64,000 bases of DNA. Source: Symbiodinium natans (Eukaryota > Sar > Dinophyceae > Suessiales > Symbiodiniaceae). Below, in pieces: positions 21,132 through 33,389 of this stretch. Both the position numbers and the translations under genes were made by a program. The first letter of the stretch is position 1, and each line of letters starts with the position of its first letter. Location: positions 62,001-126,000 of the forward strand of contig CAJNDS010000452.1 in the NCBI GenBank assembly GCA_905221605.1, read 5' to 3'. The notes under the pieces were generated by a model that was not told the origin of the DNA, did no database searches, and was given only the letters and a program-made list of their open reading frames with translations.

Positions 21132-22172
21132 TCACCGAACATCGTGGCTGCAGCGCAGCCCCCGATTGTTGATTTCCTTCGAGAAAAGCCGAAGCTTCTC
21201 GTGCTCGTCTGGACGAAGATAAGGCTCCCCATGGCCTGTCCAGAGGAGGAGCTCTGCGTCGTGAGCCCGCAAAATGCTCTCCAAAGAATCGATGAGGTCT
21301 TTCGGGTGGCTGCGCAAAGCTGGTCTGGCACACATGGCCAGAACAATGTGGGCGCGAAACCCCTCTTGGTCGCACATGCCGCACACCTTTCTCATCTGTT
21401 CGCAGTGCTTTGGAGCATAGCTTCCCAGAAGATATATGGTTTTCCATCCGAGGCTGACATGCGCACCTGGGCAGTGCTTGACAACCTGATTGATGAACCG
21501 ACGAGGATCAATGGGCTGAAGCACATTGACGCACCCGCCAAGAAACCTTTCTAGACCAGAAAGAAGTTGCATGAATATGCCGAAACCCGCCAAGGCTTTT
21601 GTGCTGTGACAGCACCATATGCAGAAATGAAGAATGGTGAGAAGTACTGACACAGGTAGCCACAGCTTTGGCCCCAGGCAGACATCAGCATTGAGACAGA
21701 CAACATGACCAGTTTCTGAGATAGCGTACTCCTTCAGAAGGGGCAAGCCCTCCTCGACGGAACGAATGTCTTTGAAGTCAATCTTGATGTACTTGCGAGA
21801 CTTTGATTCACAAATCATGCACAAGGCCTTCTCAAACGGCAAATCCGGCTCCTGCCAAGGCCAATGTCTCACAAAGTGACCGGAAACATCAAACTCAACG
21901 GCATCGTTCTTGGCATCCTCCTGTCATGACTTGGTTTCAGCTTGGGGGAACTGACGTCCAAGTTGCCTACTTGCATGCGAACTACAAATGTCATGCACGG
22001 AATGTAACATGTTTACAAGATTTTCTACTAAAACAGCCTGTGCGCAAAGAAGTTCCACAACAACAAACCCTAAGCCCCTGCCAGCCTTGAGTGCCGCCTC
22101 CAGTTTGCGCTCATCGTTGCAAGCGTGAGCCCATTGGTGGCGCACCATTTTTCCGATACTTTGCAAGCTCAT
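21132..22172 (-). CDS. FAM151/menorin-domain protein
   Basis: Three exons, 22172-22086, 21920-21667 and 21546-21132, total 756 bases, or 251 codons plus stop. This is close to the one-domain FAM151B size. Both introns have GC donors (AAG|GCTGGC and AA|GCTGTG) and AG|G acceptors, and phases agree. Family landmarks in order are HQWAHACNDERKLEAALK, EFDVSG, YIKIDFKDIRSVEEGLPLL, VVCLNADVCLGP, DPRRFINQVVKHCPGAHVSL with GW after it, and a late ELLLWTGHGEP. The fold is a TIM-barrel related to phosphodiesterases (GDPD/PLC-like). The biochemical role of FAM151 proteins is poorly known. The ATG at 22172 was chosen because it gives a full domain, but an upstream exon is possible. No signal peptide is seen from this start. 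It may sit inside an intron of a tandem-AAA gene. Confidence 0.8.
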
Positions 22173-22217
22173 GCGGTCTTGGGCAAAACTGGCGGTGGGT
22201 GTAAACTTGATGCTGGA

Positions 22218-23221
22218 ATTCGGTATCACAGCAAAGCAACCCTTCGTGAGTACATAGGCGCAGACGGTGATGCACTAAGTATTTTGGCCGGCTGCAAGCG
22301 CCATGAACGAAAAACTGAAACAACTTTTGTTTCTTCTTTTGGGACATCAATGACTGGATTCAATCGGTTTTCAACAAGAAATCACATGCATATGTTCGAG
22401 TTGTCCTTGCCTACGCCAAGCTTGGCAGTAAAGAAGGGACGTTCGGCAGGCTGGGTCAGATATGCTGCAATTCGGTATCACAGCAAAGCAACCCTTCGTG
22501 AGGACATAGGCGCAGACTGTGATGCACTAAGTATTTTGGCCGGCTGCAAGCGCCATGAACGAAAAACTGAAACAACTTTTGTTTCTTCTTTTGGGACATC
22601 AATGACTGGATTCAATCGGTTTTCAACAAGAAATCACATGCATATGTTCGAGTTGTCCTTGCCTACGCCAAGCTTGGCAGTAAAGAAGGGACGTTCGGCA
22701 GGCTGGGTCAGATATGCTGCAATTCGGTATCACAGCAAAGCAACCCTTCGTGAGGACATAGGCGCAGACTGTGATGCACTAAGTATTTTGGCCGGCTGCA
22801 AGCGCCATGAACGAAAAACTGAAACAACTTTTGTTTCTTCTTTTGGGACATCAATGACTGGATTCAATCGGTTTTCAACAAGAAATCACATGCATATGTT
22901 CGAGTTGTCCTTGCCTACGCCAAGCTTGGCAGTAAAGAAGGGACGTTCGGCAGGCTGGGTCAGATATGCTGCAATTCGGTATCACAGCAAAGCAACCCTT
23001 CGTGAGGACATAGGCGCAGACTGTGATGCACTAAGTATTTTGGCCGGCTGCAAGCGCCATGAACGAAAAACTGAAACAACTTTTGTTTCTTCTTTTGGGA
23101 CATCAATGACTGGATTCAATCGGTTTTCAACAAGAAATCACATGCATATGTTCGAGTTGTCCTTGCCTACGCCAAGCTTGGCAGTAAAGAAGGGACGTTC
23201 GGCAGCTGGGTCAGATATTGA
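22218..23221. repeat. Four tandem copies of a 252-base unit
   Basis: Units start at 22218, 22470, 22722 and 22974. Copies 2 and 3 look identical. Copy 1 differs from them by two visible substitutions, and copy 4 diverges only at its last bases (GG lost, then TATTGAGG). Because 252 is a multiple of three and one plus frame lacks stops, a 367-codon ORF (22125-23228) arises with an 84-residue repeat (IRYHSKATLREDIGADCDAL at its start). The near identity shows recent amplification or an assembly effect. No family match known to me, and the ORF's start overlaps the antisense of the FAM151-like first exon. Confidence 0.95.
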
Positions 23222-24219
23222 GGAATGAGACGAAAAAGTCCTGTCTCCAGTAGCGCAGCTAACAATCGAAACCAACAAATCGTGTGCCGATTCCCACCGT
23301 TAGAGTCGACCAGTACAGGTCTGCGATTACATTTGGTCTATATGACTCTATATAGGCTCTACAAACAGGAATTGCTTGAGGCGAAATTAGTACCGTCTGC
23401 AACGAACCTCTAAACCCAAACACTTTTTTAACCGACATGAGTAACAACTGCAACAGTAAGGACAGCGCTGTCTCCAATCGACCCAAGGCACCAAGCACTC
23501 CAGACCACTCCGGGGAACGATGCGGCGCTCGAAGCTGCGCATGGCCAGGCGGCCTGGAAGGTTCCGGAAGACTTCGGGCGTTTGGGCATGGATGGATTGG
23601 GGTTTACAGTGTTTCGACTTTTGGTATCCGTATTTATGCAAGAAACTTGACATGTTTTGGTGTGGCAAGCGCGACTGGGGATTACAAGGAGCCGGCCCCC
23701 TTGTTTTGTCATAGTCGTGCAATTCGCCACATTCAACATGATCATCAACAACAAGAGTCGCATGGTGGCTGTTCCGTCCGCAACCTTGGCCCATTTCTGG
23801 ATGTCGAACGAATTCGGCCAGGCCAGTATGCTCAAGGATGTGGAGATAAAGGGGGCAAGGACCGCGAAAGGGTGGAACAGGGGTTCAACACCGAATAAAC
23901 AGAGCTCGTCGGTCCAACTCCGACTCCGAGCAGCACGCATCGAAATACAAAATGAAGTGTCCAGTCCCCGTAGGAGGTTCAAGAAATCCCGATTATAGCC
24001 CTATAACTATAGACTAAACGGTCGGAGCCAAGCCACCCCGCAGTTGCAGCTGCGCGCCCTTGGCCAAATCCTCCTTCGCAAGGCTTTGAGCTGACCAAAT
24101 CACAACCTGGCTAATCTGCCGGAGCTTCAAAAGTGCGGGGACTTGCGGGGCGGGTGTCCAGAGATTAGGGTGCTAGGTGTGTGAGATTCAAGTATACATC
24201 AATGTACATCATGCCGCTG
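23222..24219. other. No gene recognised
   Basis: Overlapping open frames on both strands at 23428-23998. The minus-strand frame (MNLLRGLDTSFCISMRAARS) and plus frames lack motifs and splice support. It is probably intron or spacer downstream of the first AAA module. Confidence 0.35.
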
Positions 24220-27200
24220 CAGCCAACAACTTGTACAAGCGCCGACTCCCAATACCAACCGGAAGCCTTAAGGCCACGAGTTTGAGAGGCCAGCAACTGA
24301 ACCTGCAAAACCCCAAGCCCGGAATTCTCGAAACCAAACAAACCTTCACAAACCAAACGCAGCTGCAGCTGCCAGCACCCTGCGAAAGTCTCCTGCGTCA
24401 CGTGTACGTCGCCGGGCGAGGTCCCTGCCCGACTCTGTTCTGCACTCGCGCAGGCGATGCTCAAGGCTGTCAGAATCGCATTCTTGATGAAACCTCGAGG
24501 CTCGAGGAGCTGAAGCACTTTATCTTGGGGAGATTTCTCTTGAGAGATTTGTTTTTGGGTTCCTTTCTGAGAGCACCGTCAGCTCTGCAGGGCCGTTACT
24601 CAGAAAATTGCGTAAGGGAACCTACGCAATTGGGCGAAGGCGGCTTCGGGCTTTCTCAGGTAACACAAGAGCGACATCGCAATCGAACCCCCCCCCTCCC
24701 GTTTGATGCCGATCGAAATGTCTTTGGAAAGAAAGCTCAAGCCATTTTGAGCAAGAAACAACACTCAAATAACGCCAAGACATCGCCCTCCAATCAAAGG
24801 TGCATCTTTGTGCTTACAGCGCAGAGGCAGGAACACGGGTTGGCGCAGCTTATGCTCAAGATCGACTAGTGGAAAACCTGGCTCGACTTGCAGCGATAGT
24901 GGGAGGCCCTGCTTGCGGAAGAGCCCGGTTTAAGCAACCCAGAAATTAGCGTCGGCTGCGGCTGTCCTTTCGTAGTTCGGGCCTCTGGCTGTGAGAGACT
25001 GTTTTGCTGGAAACTCGAAAGTCCTTACCACAAGGCGAGGGTTGCTTGATGCGCCGCTCTTTGCTCCACTTCAGTAACCACCAAGCCCGCAAAGACCCCC
25101 TGCCAACCTCTGGACACCCTCCCTCATTCAATGGAAGTTTACGAAAATATCTAGAGGACCCCCAATATAGACCCCCAAACATTTGAATTCCCTTTATAAT
25201 AAGGACCCTAATAAGGTACCCCTAATTTCGGACACCCCCGAACATGCGAACTAGGGCACCCCCTGAGAGCTCGTAGCGCATCGCCAGGGCTGCCAGATCC
25301 ACGTCCTTCGCCAGAGGCAGGCTCGAGGGCAGCAGCGACTTCCAGATGTGCTGTCGCAGGACGTGATCCTCAGAGAGCTTTGTTTAGGGTTTAGGGTTTT
25401 AAAGTTTTCTCAAGCCTGAAGGCTACCTCCTCTGTATTCGTTGAAGGAGTTGGCTGTCCGCATGGTCGGTTCACAGGTTTTTCACAAGGTCCGTCGTAGT
25501 AAGGGTGCTCGCGGCGCTCCCACACTTATTTGGGGAGCTTAGCGGCTCATGCCGTTTCAGGTTTTTTATGCCACCCCCGCCAGGCAGACTAGCCACACCA
25601 GGGCAAAATCTCAGGTTTTGCGGCTCAGGGTCTACGGCTTCGCCTACTTGGCTTGCAATGCTGAGGGCTTGCTCACGCCTTGGCTTTGAATGCTGACAGG
25701 CCTGGGCGGCTGATTGAGGGCCTGGGCAGCTGATGCTCATGATGCTCGCCCACTTGGTTTTGAATGCTAAGGGCCTGGGCGGCTGCAATGCTGAGGGCTT
25801 GCTCACGCCTGGGCTTTAAATGCTGACAGGCCTGGGCGGCTGATGCTCATGATGCTCGTCCACTTGGCCTTCAACGCTGAGGGGCCTCGGCAGCTGATGT
25901 TCACGATGCTCGCTCACTTGGTTTTGCATGCTAAGGGCCTGCGCAGCTGATGCTCATGATGCTCGCCTACTTGGCCTTCAACGCTGAGGGGCCTGGGCAG
26001 CTGATTCTCATGATGCTCGCCCACTTGGCTTTGAAGGCTAAGGGCCTGGGCGGCTGATGCTCATGATGCTCGTCCACTTGGTTTTGAATGCTAAGGGCCT
26101 GGGCGGCTGATGCTCATGATGCTCGCCTACTTGGCTTGCAATGCTGAGGGGCACTTACATGCTGACAGGCCTGGGCGGCTGATGCTCATGATGCTCGTCC
26201 ACTTGGCCTTCAACGCTGAGGGCCTGGGCAGCTGATGCTCATGATGCTCGCCCACTTGGTTTTGAAGGTCCACTTGGCCTTCAACGCTGAGGGCCTGGGG
26301 AGCTGATGCTCATGATGCTCGCCCACTTGGTTTTGAATGCTAAGGACCTGGGCGGCTGAGCATCCCTACTTGGCTCGCAATGCTGGCTTGCTCACGCCTT
26401 GGCTTGACATGAAAATGCTGACAGGCCTGGGCGGCTGATGCTCATGATGCTCGTCCACTTGGCCTTCAACGCTGAGGGCCTGGGCAGCTGATGCTCATGA
26501 TGCTCGCTCACTTGGTTTTGAAGGTCCACTTGGCCTTCAACGCCTGGGCAGCTGATGCTCATGATGCTCGTCCACTTGGCCTTCAACGCTGAGGGCCTGG
26601 GCAGCTGATGCTCATGATGCTCGCCCACTTGGTTTTGAATGCTAAGGGCCTGGGCAGCTGATTCTCATGATGCTTGCCCACTTGGTTTTGAATGCTAAGG
26701 ACCTGGGCAGCTGATGCTCATGATGCTCGCCTACTTGGCTCGCACTGCTGGCTTGCTCACGCCTAGGTGTTAAATGAAAATGCTGACAGGCCTGGGCGGC
26801 TGATGCTCATGATGCTCGTCCACTTGGCCTTCAACGCGGGCCTGGGCAGCTGATGCTCATGATGCTCGCTCACTTGGTTTTGAAGGTCCACTTGCCCTTC
26901 AACGCTGAGGGCCTGGGCAGCTGATGCTCATGATGCTCGCCCACTTGATTTTGAATGCTAAGGACCTGGGTGGCTGATGCTCATGATGCTCGCCTACTTG
27001 GCTCGCAATGCTGGCTTGCTCACGCCTTGGCTTTAAATGAAAATGCTGACAGGCCTGGGCGGCTGATGCTCATGATGCTCGTCCACTTGGCCTTCAACGC
27101 TGAGGGCCTGGGCAGCTGATGCTCATGATGCTCGCTCACTTGGTTTTGAAGGTCCACTTGGCCTTCAACGCCTGGGCAGCTGATGCTCATGATGCTCGTC

Positions 27201-30200
27201 CACTTGGCCTTCAACGCTGAGGGCCTGGGCAGCTGATGCTCATGATGCTCGCCCACTTGGTTTTGAATGCTAAGGGCCTGGGCAGCTGATTCTCATGATG
27301 CTTGCCCACTTGGTTTTGAATGCTAAGGACCTGGGCAGCTGATGCTCATGATGCTCGCCTACTTGGCTCGCAATGCTGGCTTGCTCACGCCTAGGTGTTA
27401 AATGAAAATGCTGACAGGCCTGGGCGGCTGATGCTCATGATGCTCGTCCACTTGGCCTTCAACGCTGAGGGGCCTGGGCAGCTGATGCTCATGATGCTCG
27501 CTCACTTGGTTTTGAAGGTCCACTTGCCCTTCAACGCTGAGGGCCTGGGCAGCTGATGCTCATGATGCTCGCCCACTTGATTTTGAATGCTAAGGACCTG
27601 GGCGGCTGATGCTCATGATGCTCGCCTACTTGGCTCGCAATGCTGGCTTGCTCACGCCTTGGCTTTAAATGAAAATGCTGACAGGCCTGGGCGGCTGATG
27701 CTCATGATGCTCGTCCACTTGGCCTTCAACGCTGAGGGCCTGGGCAGCTGATGCTCATGATGCTCGCTCACTTGGTTTTGAAGGTCCACTTGGCCTTCAA
27801 CGCTGAGGGCCTGGGCAGCTGATGCTCATGAGCCCACTTGGTTTTGAATGCAAAGGGCCTGGGCGGCTGATGCTCATGATGCTCTTAATGGAATCGGCCT
27901 GGGAGTTTTAGTACACGTGTGTGGTGAAGTCTAAGAGCTTGTGCTTCAGGTACACTTTCGTAGAATGCTCAGATGCTCAAAGGCTCCACCGATCTTCTGC
28001 CTTGGACTTGATACAAGTATGGCAAGGGCTCTCAAGGGGATCTGGGGGGGAGATTGTTGCTCATTTTGGAAAAAGGACTCGCGAACACATAACAAGACAG
28101 GCATCCGGCTTCGAGAACTCGATGGCCAGTGTAATTCGCCGGTGCATGGCTTCATCCAGATCGAAAGGTCGATTTGTCGCCAGGATAATCATACCTTGGC
28201 TTATAAGGATGTTCGCAGAATCGAAACCGATCCGAAGCTGCCAAGTTAGGGATATCCCTACATTGCAGAACCGCCCAAACAGACTCATCTCATGCCCTAG
28301 CTGACATGACCCATATAAGCTCTGCAAATTCTCCAAACACGAGAAGCCCATCAGCTTCAGAAGTTTGAGGCACCGTCATGACGCTCCAGTTCCGTCAGCA
28401 GCATGTTGACCTCAGACATCTCATGTCAATCAAAATCATGCCTGGACATCCTCCCTCCCCAAGCAGAACCCTTATGCCATATGCGGAGGTGGAACGTCTG
28501 CTAGATGCGATCCTGGAGACCTGTAACCGAATGCACCCCAATGAAAATTGTCAAAGCTTTGGCTGCGCCCAGCTACATCGCGCTGCGTGGAGCGGTCTCG
28601 TGACTCGAAGATCGACTCGCACTCGTCAAAGAAGAGGACCTTCGCGGATCGGGGGATCGGGGACATACACTCCCAAAGCATCTTCCAAACAGGAACAACA
28701 TGAAATAAGTCCAAATGTAATGGGATTCTTCAGGGAAGGCGGGGCAGTAAACTTGGGGTTGGGGGCTGCATAAGTGGTGATTTATGCCTCCGACGTTGCT
28801 CTTGTTTTCAAACTGCCTAGTTTCTCCAGTGCCTTCCCGACGGCCACCGGCTTGGGGATTCGGATGTAGGATTGACGAGATGGACGGAACATGTGAGTGG
28901 CATGGTTTTTCGGGCCTGTAGTGCGCATTGACCATAGCCAAATGATCATACGCTGTGACTTGTTTGCTTGTACGACAGGACGCAAAGTGACTCGAGTCTC
29001 CCATGCAAAAGAACTAAGGCTGATATCCTGTAGACGGCACAACTGCCTGGGGGGCCCCGATTTCAACATTACCTACGTCCTAAGTCTTTTTGCGAAAGCA
29101 ACAGAACGAAACTCAATCTCGCCGTCAAGCTATCGAACCAGGAGAAAGCCATAAACAAGCTGCACTGTGGCTGCCGAGACGCAGCGTCGTTAATCTTTGA
29201 CTCGCGAAAAATCCTTGGTTCACGAAGCTCGCAGATGAGCCTACTATTATGTGTTGAGTTGAGTTGGGTGTTGTTGCCCGCTTGTTTGCCACTTGCCGGA
29301 TTGTTTGTTGTTCACTTGTTCGTTGATTTGGAGTGCTTGTGGGAACAAAAGCCCAGTGATCCGGAGACCCCCATGTCTGAAGTGCATACAGCGTCATCCT
29401 CACGAAGCCAGCTGCCTGCCGCCCAGTCAGAGAGCTGTGGAGACGGTTTTCTTCTGGATGTAAGGAGAAGAAGCCTAACCTAACCTCACATCGATAGCCT
29501 ATCGAGCTGCTCTCACGGCTTGAGACCTTCATGCTGGCTTCAGTGGGGTGACTGAGCGATGACAGACGGTGAAGCTTGCGGAGAGCTGGAGTTCAGTTTG
29601 CTGGCTTCGGCTTAGTTCGGGTTTCCAGGCTAAGTAGGTACTTGGGGTTTGGAACTTTCACATTAAGACACCGGTTTGATGCTGGCTGGCCACGTACATG
29701 AATCATGTATACGCAAACAATGAATCGCATCGTTGACTCGTGAGACTGCAAACCTGTAAAGCCTGTGATGCACAACATTTCTGAGCCTGATTTTTTCCTA
29801 ACTTAACTAAAGCGATGCAAGGAGGTCCCTGCCATCAAGATTCTCCTTCTTGGGGGGGCTTTGGGGGGCCCAAGGCAGTGTAAAGGTTTCGCTATCGGAT
29901 TTGAGGAGCCTGCTCACCTCCGAGCGAGGGGAAGTTGATGAGCAACCTTGGATGGCTTAAGACATGGCTTTTCACACTCTTTCCTCAACCCACCACAGTG
30001 ATCTGCGAAGCTACGCAAGCCGCCGACGACAGGCGTCGCTAAGGTTGAGAGGCGTTAGTCTTCAAAGGTCCCCCTACCCTGCCTGAAGCAATATTTCCTC
30101 GCAAGCTTGTCCCTGCGTGCTGCGGATGACAGTCTGACAGCAATATAGTGCCACAACAGGTCTGCCCGACGAAGCTCAAAAGTTCGCTCATGCCGCTTTG

Positions 30201-30700
30201 TCCCCATCCTACATCCCTGCATCCCTCTGGCATCCCCTGGCTTCAGGATCTGGAAGTGATCAAATTTCTGAATCTCCGATGAAAGTTCTTTGTGAAGCTT
30301 GTGAGGAACTCATCGCGCCAAACCTTGAACGAGACACAGCTTCTTGCCGAGGAGGTTGGCGATGGCATTGGCCGTCATTGTCTTCCTGGTTTGGGCTTCA
30401 AGTCTTGCGGAGTTTTGAGTTGAAGGGAGCTGGGAGTCCCTATTGGTTGATTCAGTATTCCGAAGTTTGGGGGGGCGGGGGGGGCTTGGCGATTTTTGGT
30501 GCCGGGCTTAGCTTCGACCTTCTGTTTGCCCCATTTGCTCAGATCCCTTGCTCTTCTACGTGCTCTCGCGCTCCCATTGTCTGTCCCTTGAGAAGAGTCG
30601 AGTAGCCAAACCCCTTAAGAAGGCTGGGCCAAGCGACCCCGTGCCCGAGTCGCCGTAGAAGAGCATGACAAGGCCGGAGGAGGAAATGGTCTCGGACAGC
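24220..30700 (-). CDS. AAA+ ATPase module, D1 type (exons resolved in part)
   Basis: Exons on the minus strand: 30700-30638 (SSGLVMLFYGDSGTG), 30385-30324 (KTMTANAIANLLGKKLCLV), [gap], 28639-28577 (VLFFDECESIFESRDRSTQR), 28410-28374 (VNMLLTELERHDG), 28194-28113 (MIILATNRPFDLDEAMHRR, then ITLAIEFSKPD), [gap], and 24493 to about 24350 (GFIKNAILTALSIACA, then VTQETFAGCWQLQLR). A piece with SQTRGLKAS near 24260 may follow. Walker A is GDSGTGKT, cut by an intron after GTG. Walker B is VLFFDE, followed by an ATNRP sensor, a DEAMHRRI arginine-finger segment and an AAA lid. The resolved introns are GT-AG, and the 28112 donor is GC. Exons between 30324 and 28639, and between 28113 and 24493, are missing from my reading. 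The last gap holds a 2.2 kb minisatellite. Confidence 0.75.
25137..25240. mobile_element. MITE-like element, GTTTACGAAA ends
   Basis: It starts GTTTACGAAAATATC and ends CCTAATTTCGGACAC, an inverted match with two changes. The inner phrases GACCCCCAATATAGACCCCC and AATAAGGTACCCCT repeat the layout seen at 1752 and 9926. It lies in the AAA intron 28112-24494. Confidence 0.6.
25383..25400. repeat. Short TTTAGGG run
   Basis: Two to three telomere-type units (GTTTAGGGTTTAGGGTTTT) in the large AAA intron. Confidence 0.8.
25660..27895. repeat. Minisatellite array 2 inside an AAA-gene intron
   Basis: About 40 units carry the core GCTGATGCTCATGATGCTCG with links such as CCACTTGGTTTTGAATGC and CCACTTGGCCTTCAACGC. 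Longer blocks recur at 628-632 bases, for example 26392, 27020 and about 27650. The orientation matches array 3 and is opposite to array 1. It lies between two AAA exons (28113 and 24493). Confidence 0.95.
28640..30323. other. Introns of the AAA gene; exon(s) missing
   Basis: The AAA fold needs about 30-50 residues between LCLV and VLFFDE, so at least one exon should lie here. I could not pick it. A minus frame at 30292-30080 is open (LSSEIQKFDHFQILKPGDA) but does not look like AAA sequence. Confidence 0.4.
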
Positions 30701-31307
30701 CTTCAGACATATACGTTTGTCCTGGAGAAACTGAAGCTCTACCCAAGCTGCGAACTTCAAGAGCTCAGCTACTTTGCTTTGGCTCCCCCATTTTTTGGCG
30801 CTGAGGAGCTTGAACTGCTGCTTGCTCTTCTTGAAGAGGCTGAGGCTTCGGACTGTCCGCGTGATAAGCGTCTTGGTCTCCTGCCGAACTGGCGGCGCTA
30901 GGGCATGCTTAGGGGTAAGGGCATGCTTAGGGCGTTAGAGTGCTGAAAAACTTAACATGAGCTTTCAAATGTTTCGGGTCTGGCTGTGAGCTTCAAGGAA
31001 CGTGCTGAGAATACATAACGAGACACAGTGCTGTCAACACTGTATGGCGATTTGGTTCACCGCTGTTCATTGAAACCCGCTAGCCGGAGGTCTGCAACAC
31101 ACGAGCCACCAGCTAACTCGATGAAATCGTTAGAGGGCTTGCCTCAGGGAGGACTACTGCGTCCATCTTCGTCTGGGGCAAGTACAGATGACTACCATCC
31201 ACCTCGGTTGCACTTTCGGCACCAGCATTGGGACTGCCCTGGGCGCCCAAAAACGCGCAGTTTCTGAATGCATGTTCACATGCATGCACCGGATCAGTTC
31301 AAGATGA

Positions 31308-31430
31308 GGCCACCAGGTGATGGACTTCGCTATCCAAGCCGACGATGAAATCCACCATTCGCCGGTCGATCTCCACAGGACATGAGGACAGATCTCCTGG
31401 GCTACACAGCGTGACATACCCATGCAATCC
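31308..31430 (-). CDS. Coding-like exon upstream of the AAA module
   Basis: Minus frame with YVTLCSPGDLSSCPVEIDRR and MVDFIVGLDSEVHHLVAS. The composition is convincing, but the splice ends are not fixed and the family is not recognised. It could be an N-terminal exon of the AAA gene or of a separate gene. Confidence 0.35.
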
Positions 31431-31439
31431 CCTGCAAGA

Positions 31440-33215
31440 GCTTTGAGAAGGTCCTAAGAGGCAGGAGGCGAAGACTGAGCTTAAGCCATGCCAGTATCCT
31501 ACCGGGTAGGTATTCGTACTCAACAGTGCAGATATCCGACTGTAGCAGTGCAGAACACAGAAGCACACTTCCCTCCTTTTGACGCGGGATCCGAAACAAG
31601 ATTCGATCTGGCCTTGAGATCTTCAGATGGAGCTGGCTCGGAAACCGTCCACGAGGCGAAACGGAGCCCAAGACGCCCCAGTCAAAAGCCGCAGATCGAA
31701 GAGGACACTTGTGCACAACTCGTGCACGTATGCCAAGTTCCGAACCGAGATCCAATGACAACCCTTTAGCGCCTGAAATCGCAAAACATGTATCAAGGGA
31801 AATGGGCTCCAACGACAACCGGAGAGAAGTTTGCCAGGACCACTGGCCGTATGACTTTAAATGTCATGTGGAGGTGGTTGACCTCGAGCTCACTTTTGAA
31901 GGCTTGCTGGAGCCAAGCACCCATCCCCCGGCCCCACTTGCCCCCCCCCCCGGTGTGCACCGAAGGATATCCGCACAAATCCGGGAGGCCTCATTCCCCC
32001 CCTGGTGCCTTTTTATCTCCCTCCGCTTGCTTGGCTATAGCGGGACGGATAGCACGCCCTTGGTTTGCGGTGTCCATGTCCGGTATTGGGTGTCGTTTAA
32101 ACGGCCCATTGCGTTCAGATCGAGGTTCTCCGAGTTTTGTGAAAGATACCAGTCAGTTAAGTACTGCAGGATTCATCTTACTCGGGTCTGCCTGCCCGCC
32201 ACAGCACCCCCCCCCCCCCTTTCTTCTTCTTCTTCTTCTTCTTCTTCTTCTACGGGGCCTGAGGAAGGGTACAACACCCCTTCTCTCTCCCTCTCTCGCT
32301 CTCTCTCTCTCTCTCTATCTCTCGGTGTCTGTCTCAGACTTTAAATTCTGTACAATTCTGCGAGCATACTTGAACAAACCAGGTCTCCCTGCACACCCTT
32401 GGTACTCACGTGGATGATGTGGTCGCGGACCAGCACTGCATCCTTCAAAAGCTGGCACGTGCACGTGCAGTAGCTGCGCCAGACGAATGCTTCTGGATTT
32501 CTCACAACTGCGGGGCAGTTCTGATTTCTGACTTCTGAGCGGGAGGTTCTTGATCATGCCGCAGCCACAACTTGGTTGAAGAAACACTTGGTTGATCTTG
32601 GTTGAAAGATCATTCATTGTTCAGGTCTGCCTGCGAACTTCCAGTATCAGAACGTGGAACACTTTCAGTGACTTAAGCGCACATTGGGCACACCGGAAGG
32701 GAATCAAAAGGCCTACAGCAGCTTGGGGCTTTGAAAGCTCGAGACACCGCAAGCACCGTAAACTGCAAACCAGCCCAACCCCAGTTCACTTCTCCCCTTC
32801 AAGCCCTTAAACCTAAACCTCTTAAAGCCCTCTCGATTCTCTCACTCTCTCTTCTGCTCTCTTCATGACCCTTCTCGCCTTGTAGAAGGACTTTCGATTG
32901 GAGATCTGGCTCGCCAGGTCCGGGGACAGAAAGGCAAGGATGGTTGCCACATCCACCTGGGCGTGGCAGAAGAAATAGCCTACTCGGAGCTAAGTCCCAG
33001 GAAGGGACCACCCCTGAGTATTAGGACGAGGAGCCATCCAGCATCTGTTTTAAGCCTTTGTGGTTACTTACCGATGAGGGCAGCAAAGCCAAGACCCCTC
33101 TCTTGAGCAGCCGCGCTGAGAAGAATCCCCTGATCTCAACTCTGGAAGTTCACGGAAAGTGAAGCAGCGCCCCGCGCCTAGAAAGCAGCGAGCAAAAACA
33201 AGGACCCGCTTGGTA
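31440..33215. other. No gene resolved; simple repeats
   Basis: It holds a C run (32206-32219), a (TTC)n tract (32220-32251) and a CT tract (32280-32322). Plus frames at 31709-32417 run through these tracts and are not trusted. Confidence 0.35.
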
Positions 33216-33219
33216 CAGG

Positions 33220-33345
33220 TGAGCAGCAGGCTCTCCCCGGCAGTGGTATACGCCAGCCCCCACATTGACGGAAAACTTGTGGGGCAAGAGGATGAGTCCC
33301 ACGAGTAGGATAACCTCTGCGGCTTGCAAGCGGTGAAGGAAAAAC
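33220..33345 (-). CDS. Possible exon with a membrane segment
   Basis: After an AG on the minus strand, one frame reads EVILLVGLILLPHKFSVNVG and AGVYHCRGEPAA, which looks like a transmembrane helix. The other two frames are also open, one with GLAYTTAGESLLLTCTKRVL, so the frame is uncertain. Confidence 0.25.
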
Positions 33346-33389
33346 CTCCTTTCTCTTTTTGCACAGAGGCATCGAGGTAACGATTCAAG

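Noticed and set aside
22125-23228. Calling the 367-codon ORF a real gene
   Set aside because: Its openness follows from the 252-base unit being a multiple of three; there is no family match, no splice evidence, and it overlaps the FAM151-like exon on the other strand.
24735-24760. AAGCCATTTTGAGCAAG as a spliced-leader relic
   Set aside because: It departs from the leader after AGCCATTTT; the match is too short.
30080-30292. Long minus frame (LSSEIQKFDHFQILKPGDA) as AAA coding sequence
   Set aside because: It does not resemble the AAA segment expected between Walker A and Walker B, and lies beyond a good donor at 30323.
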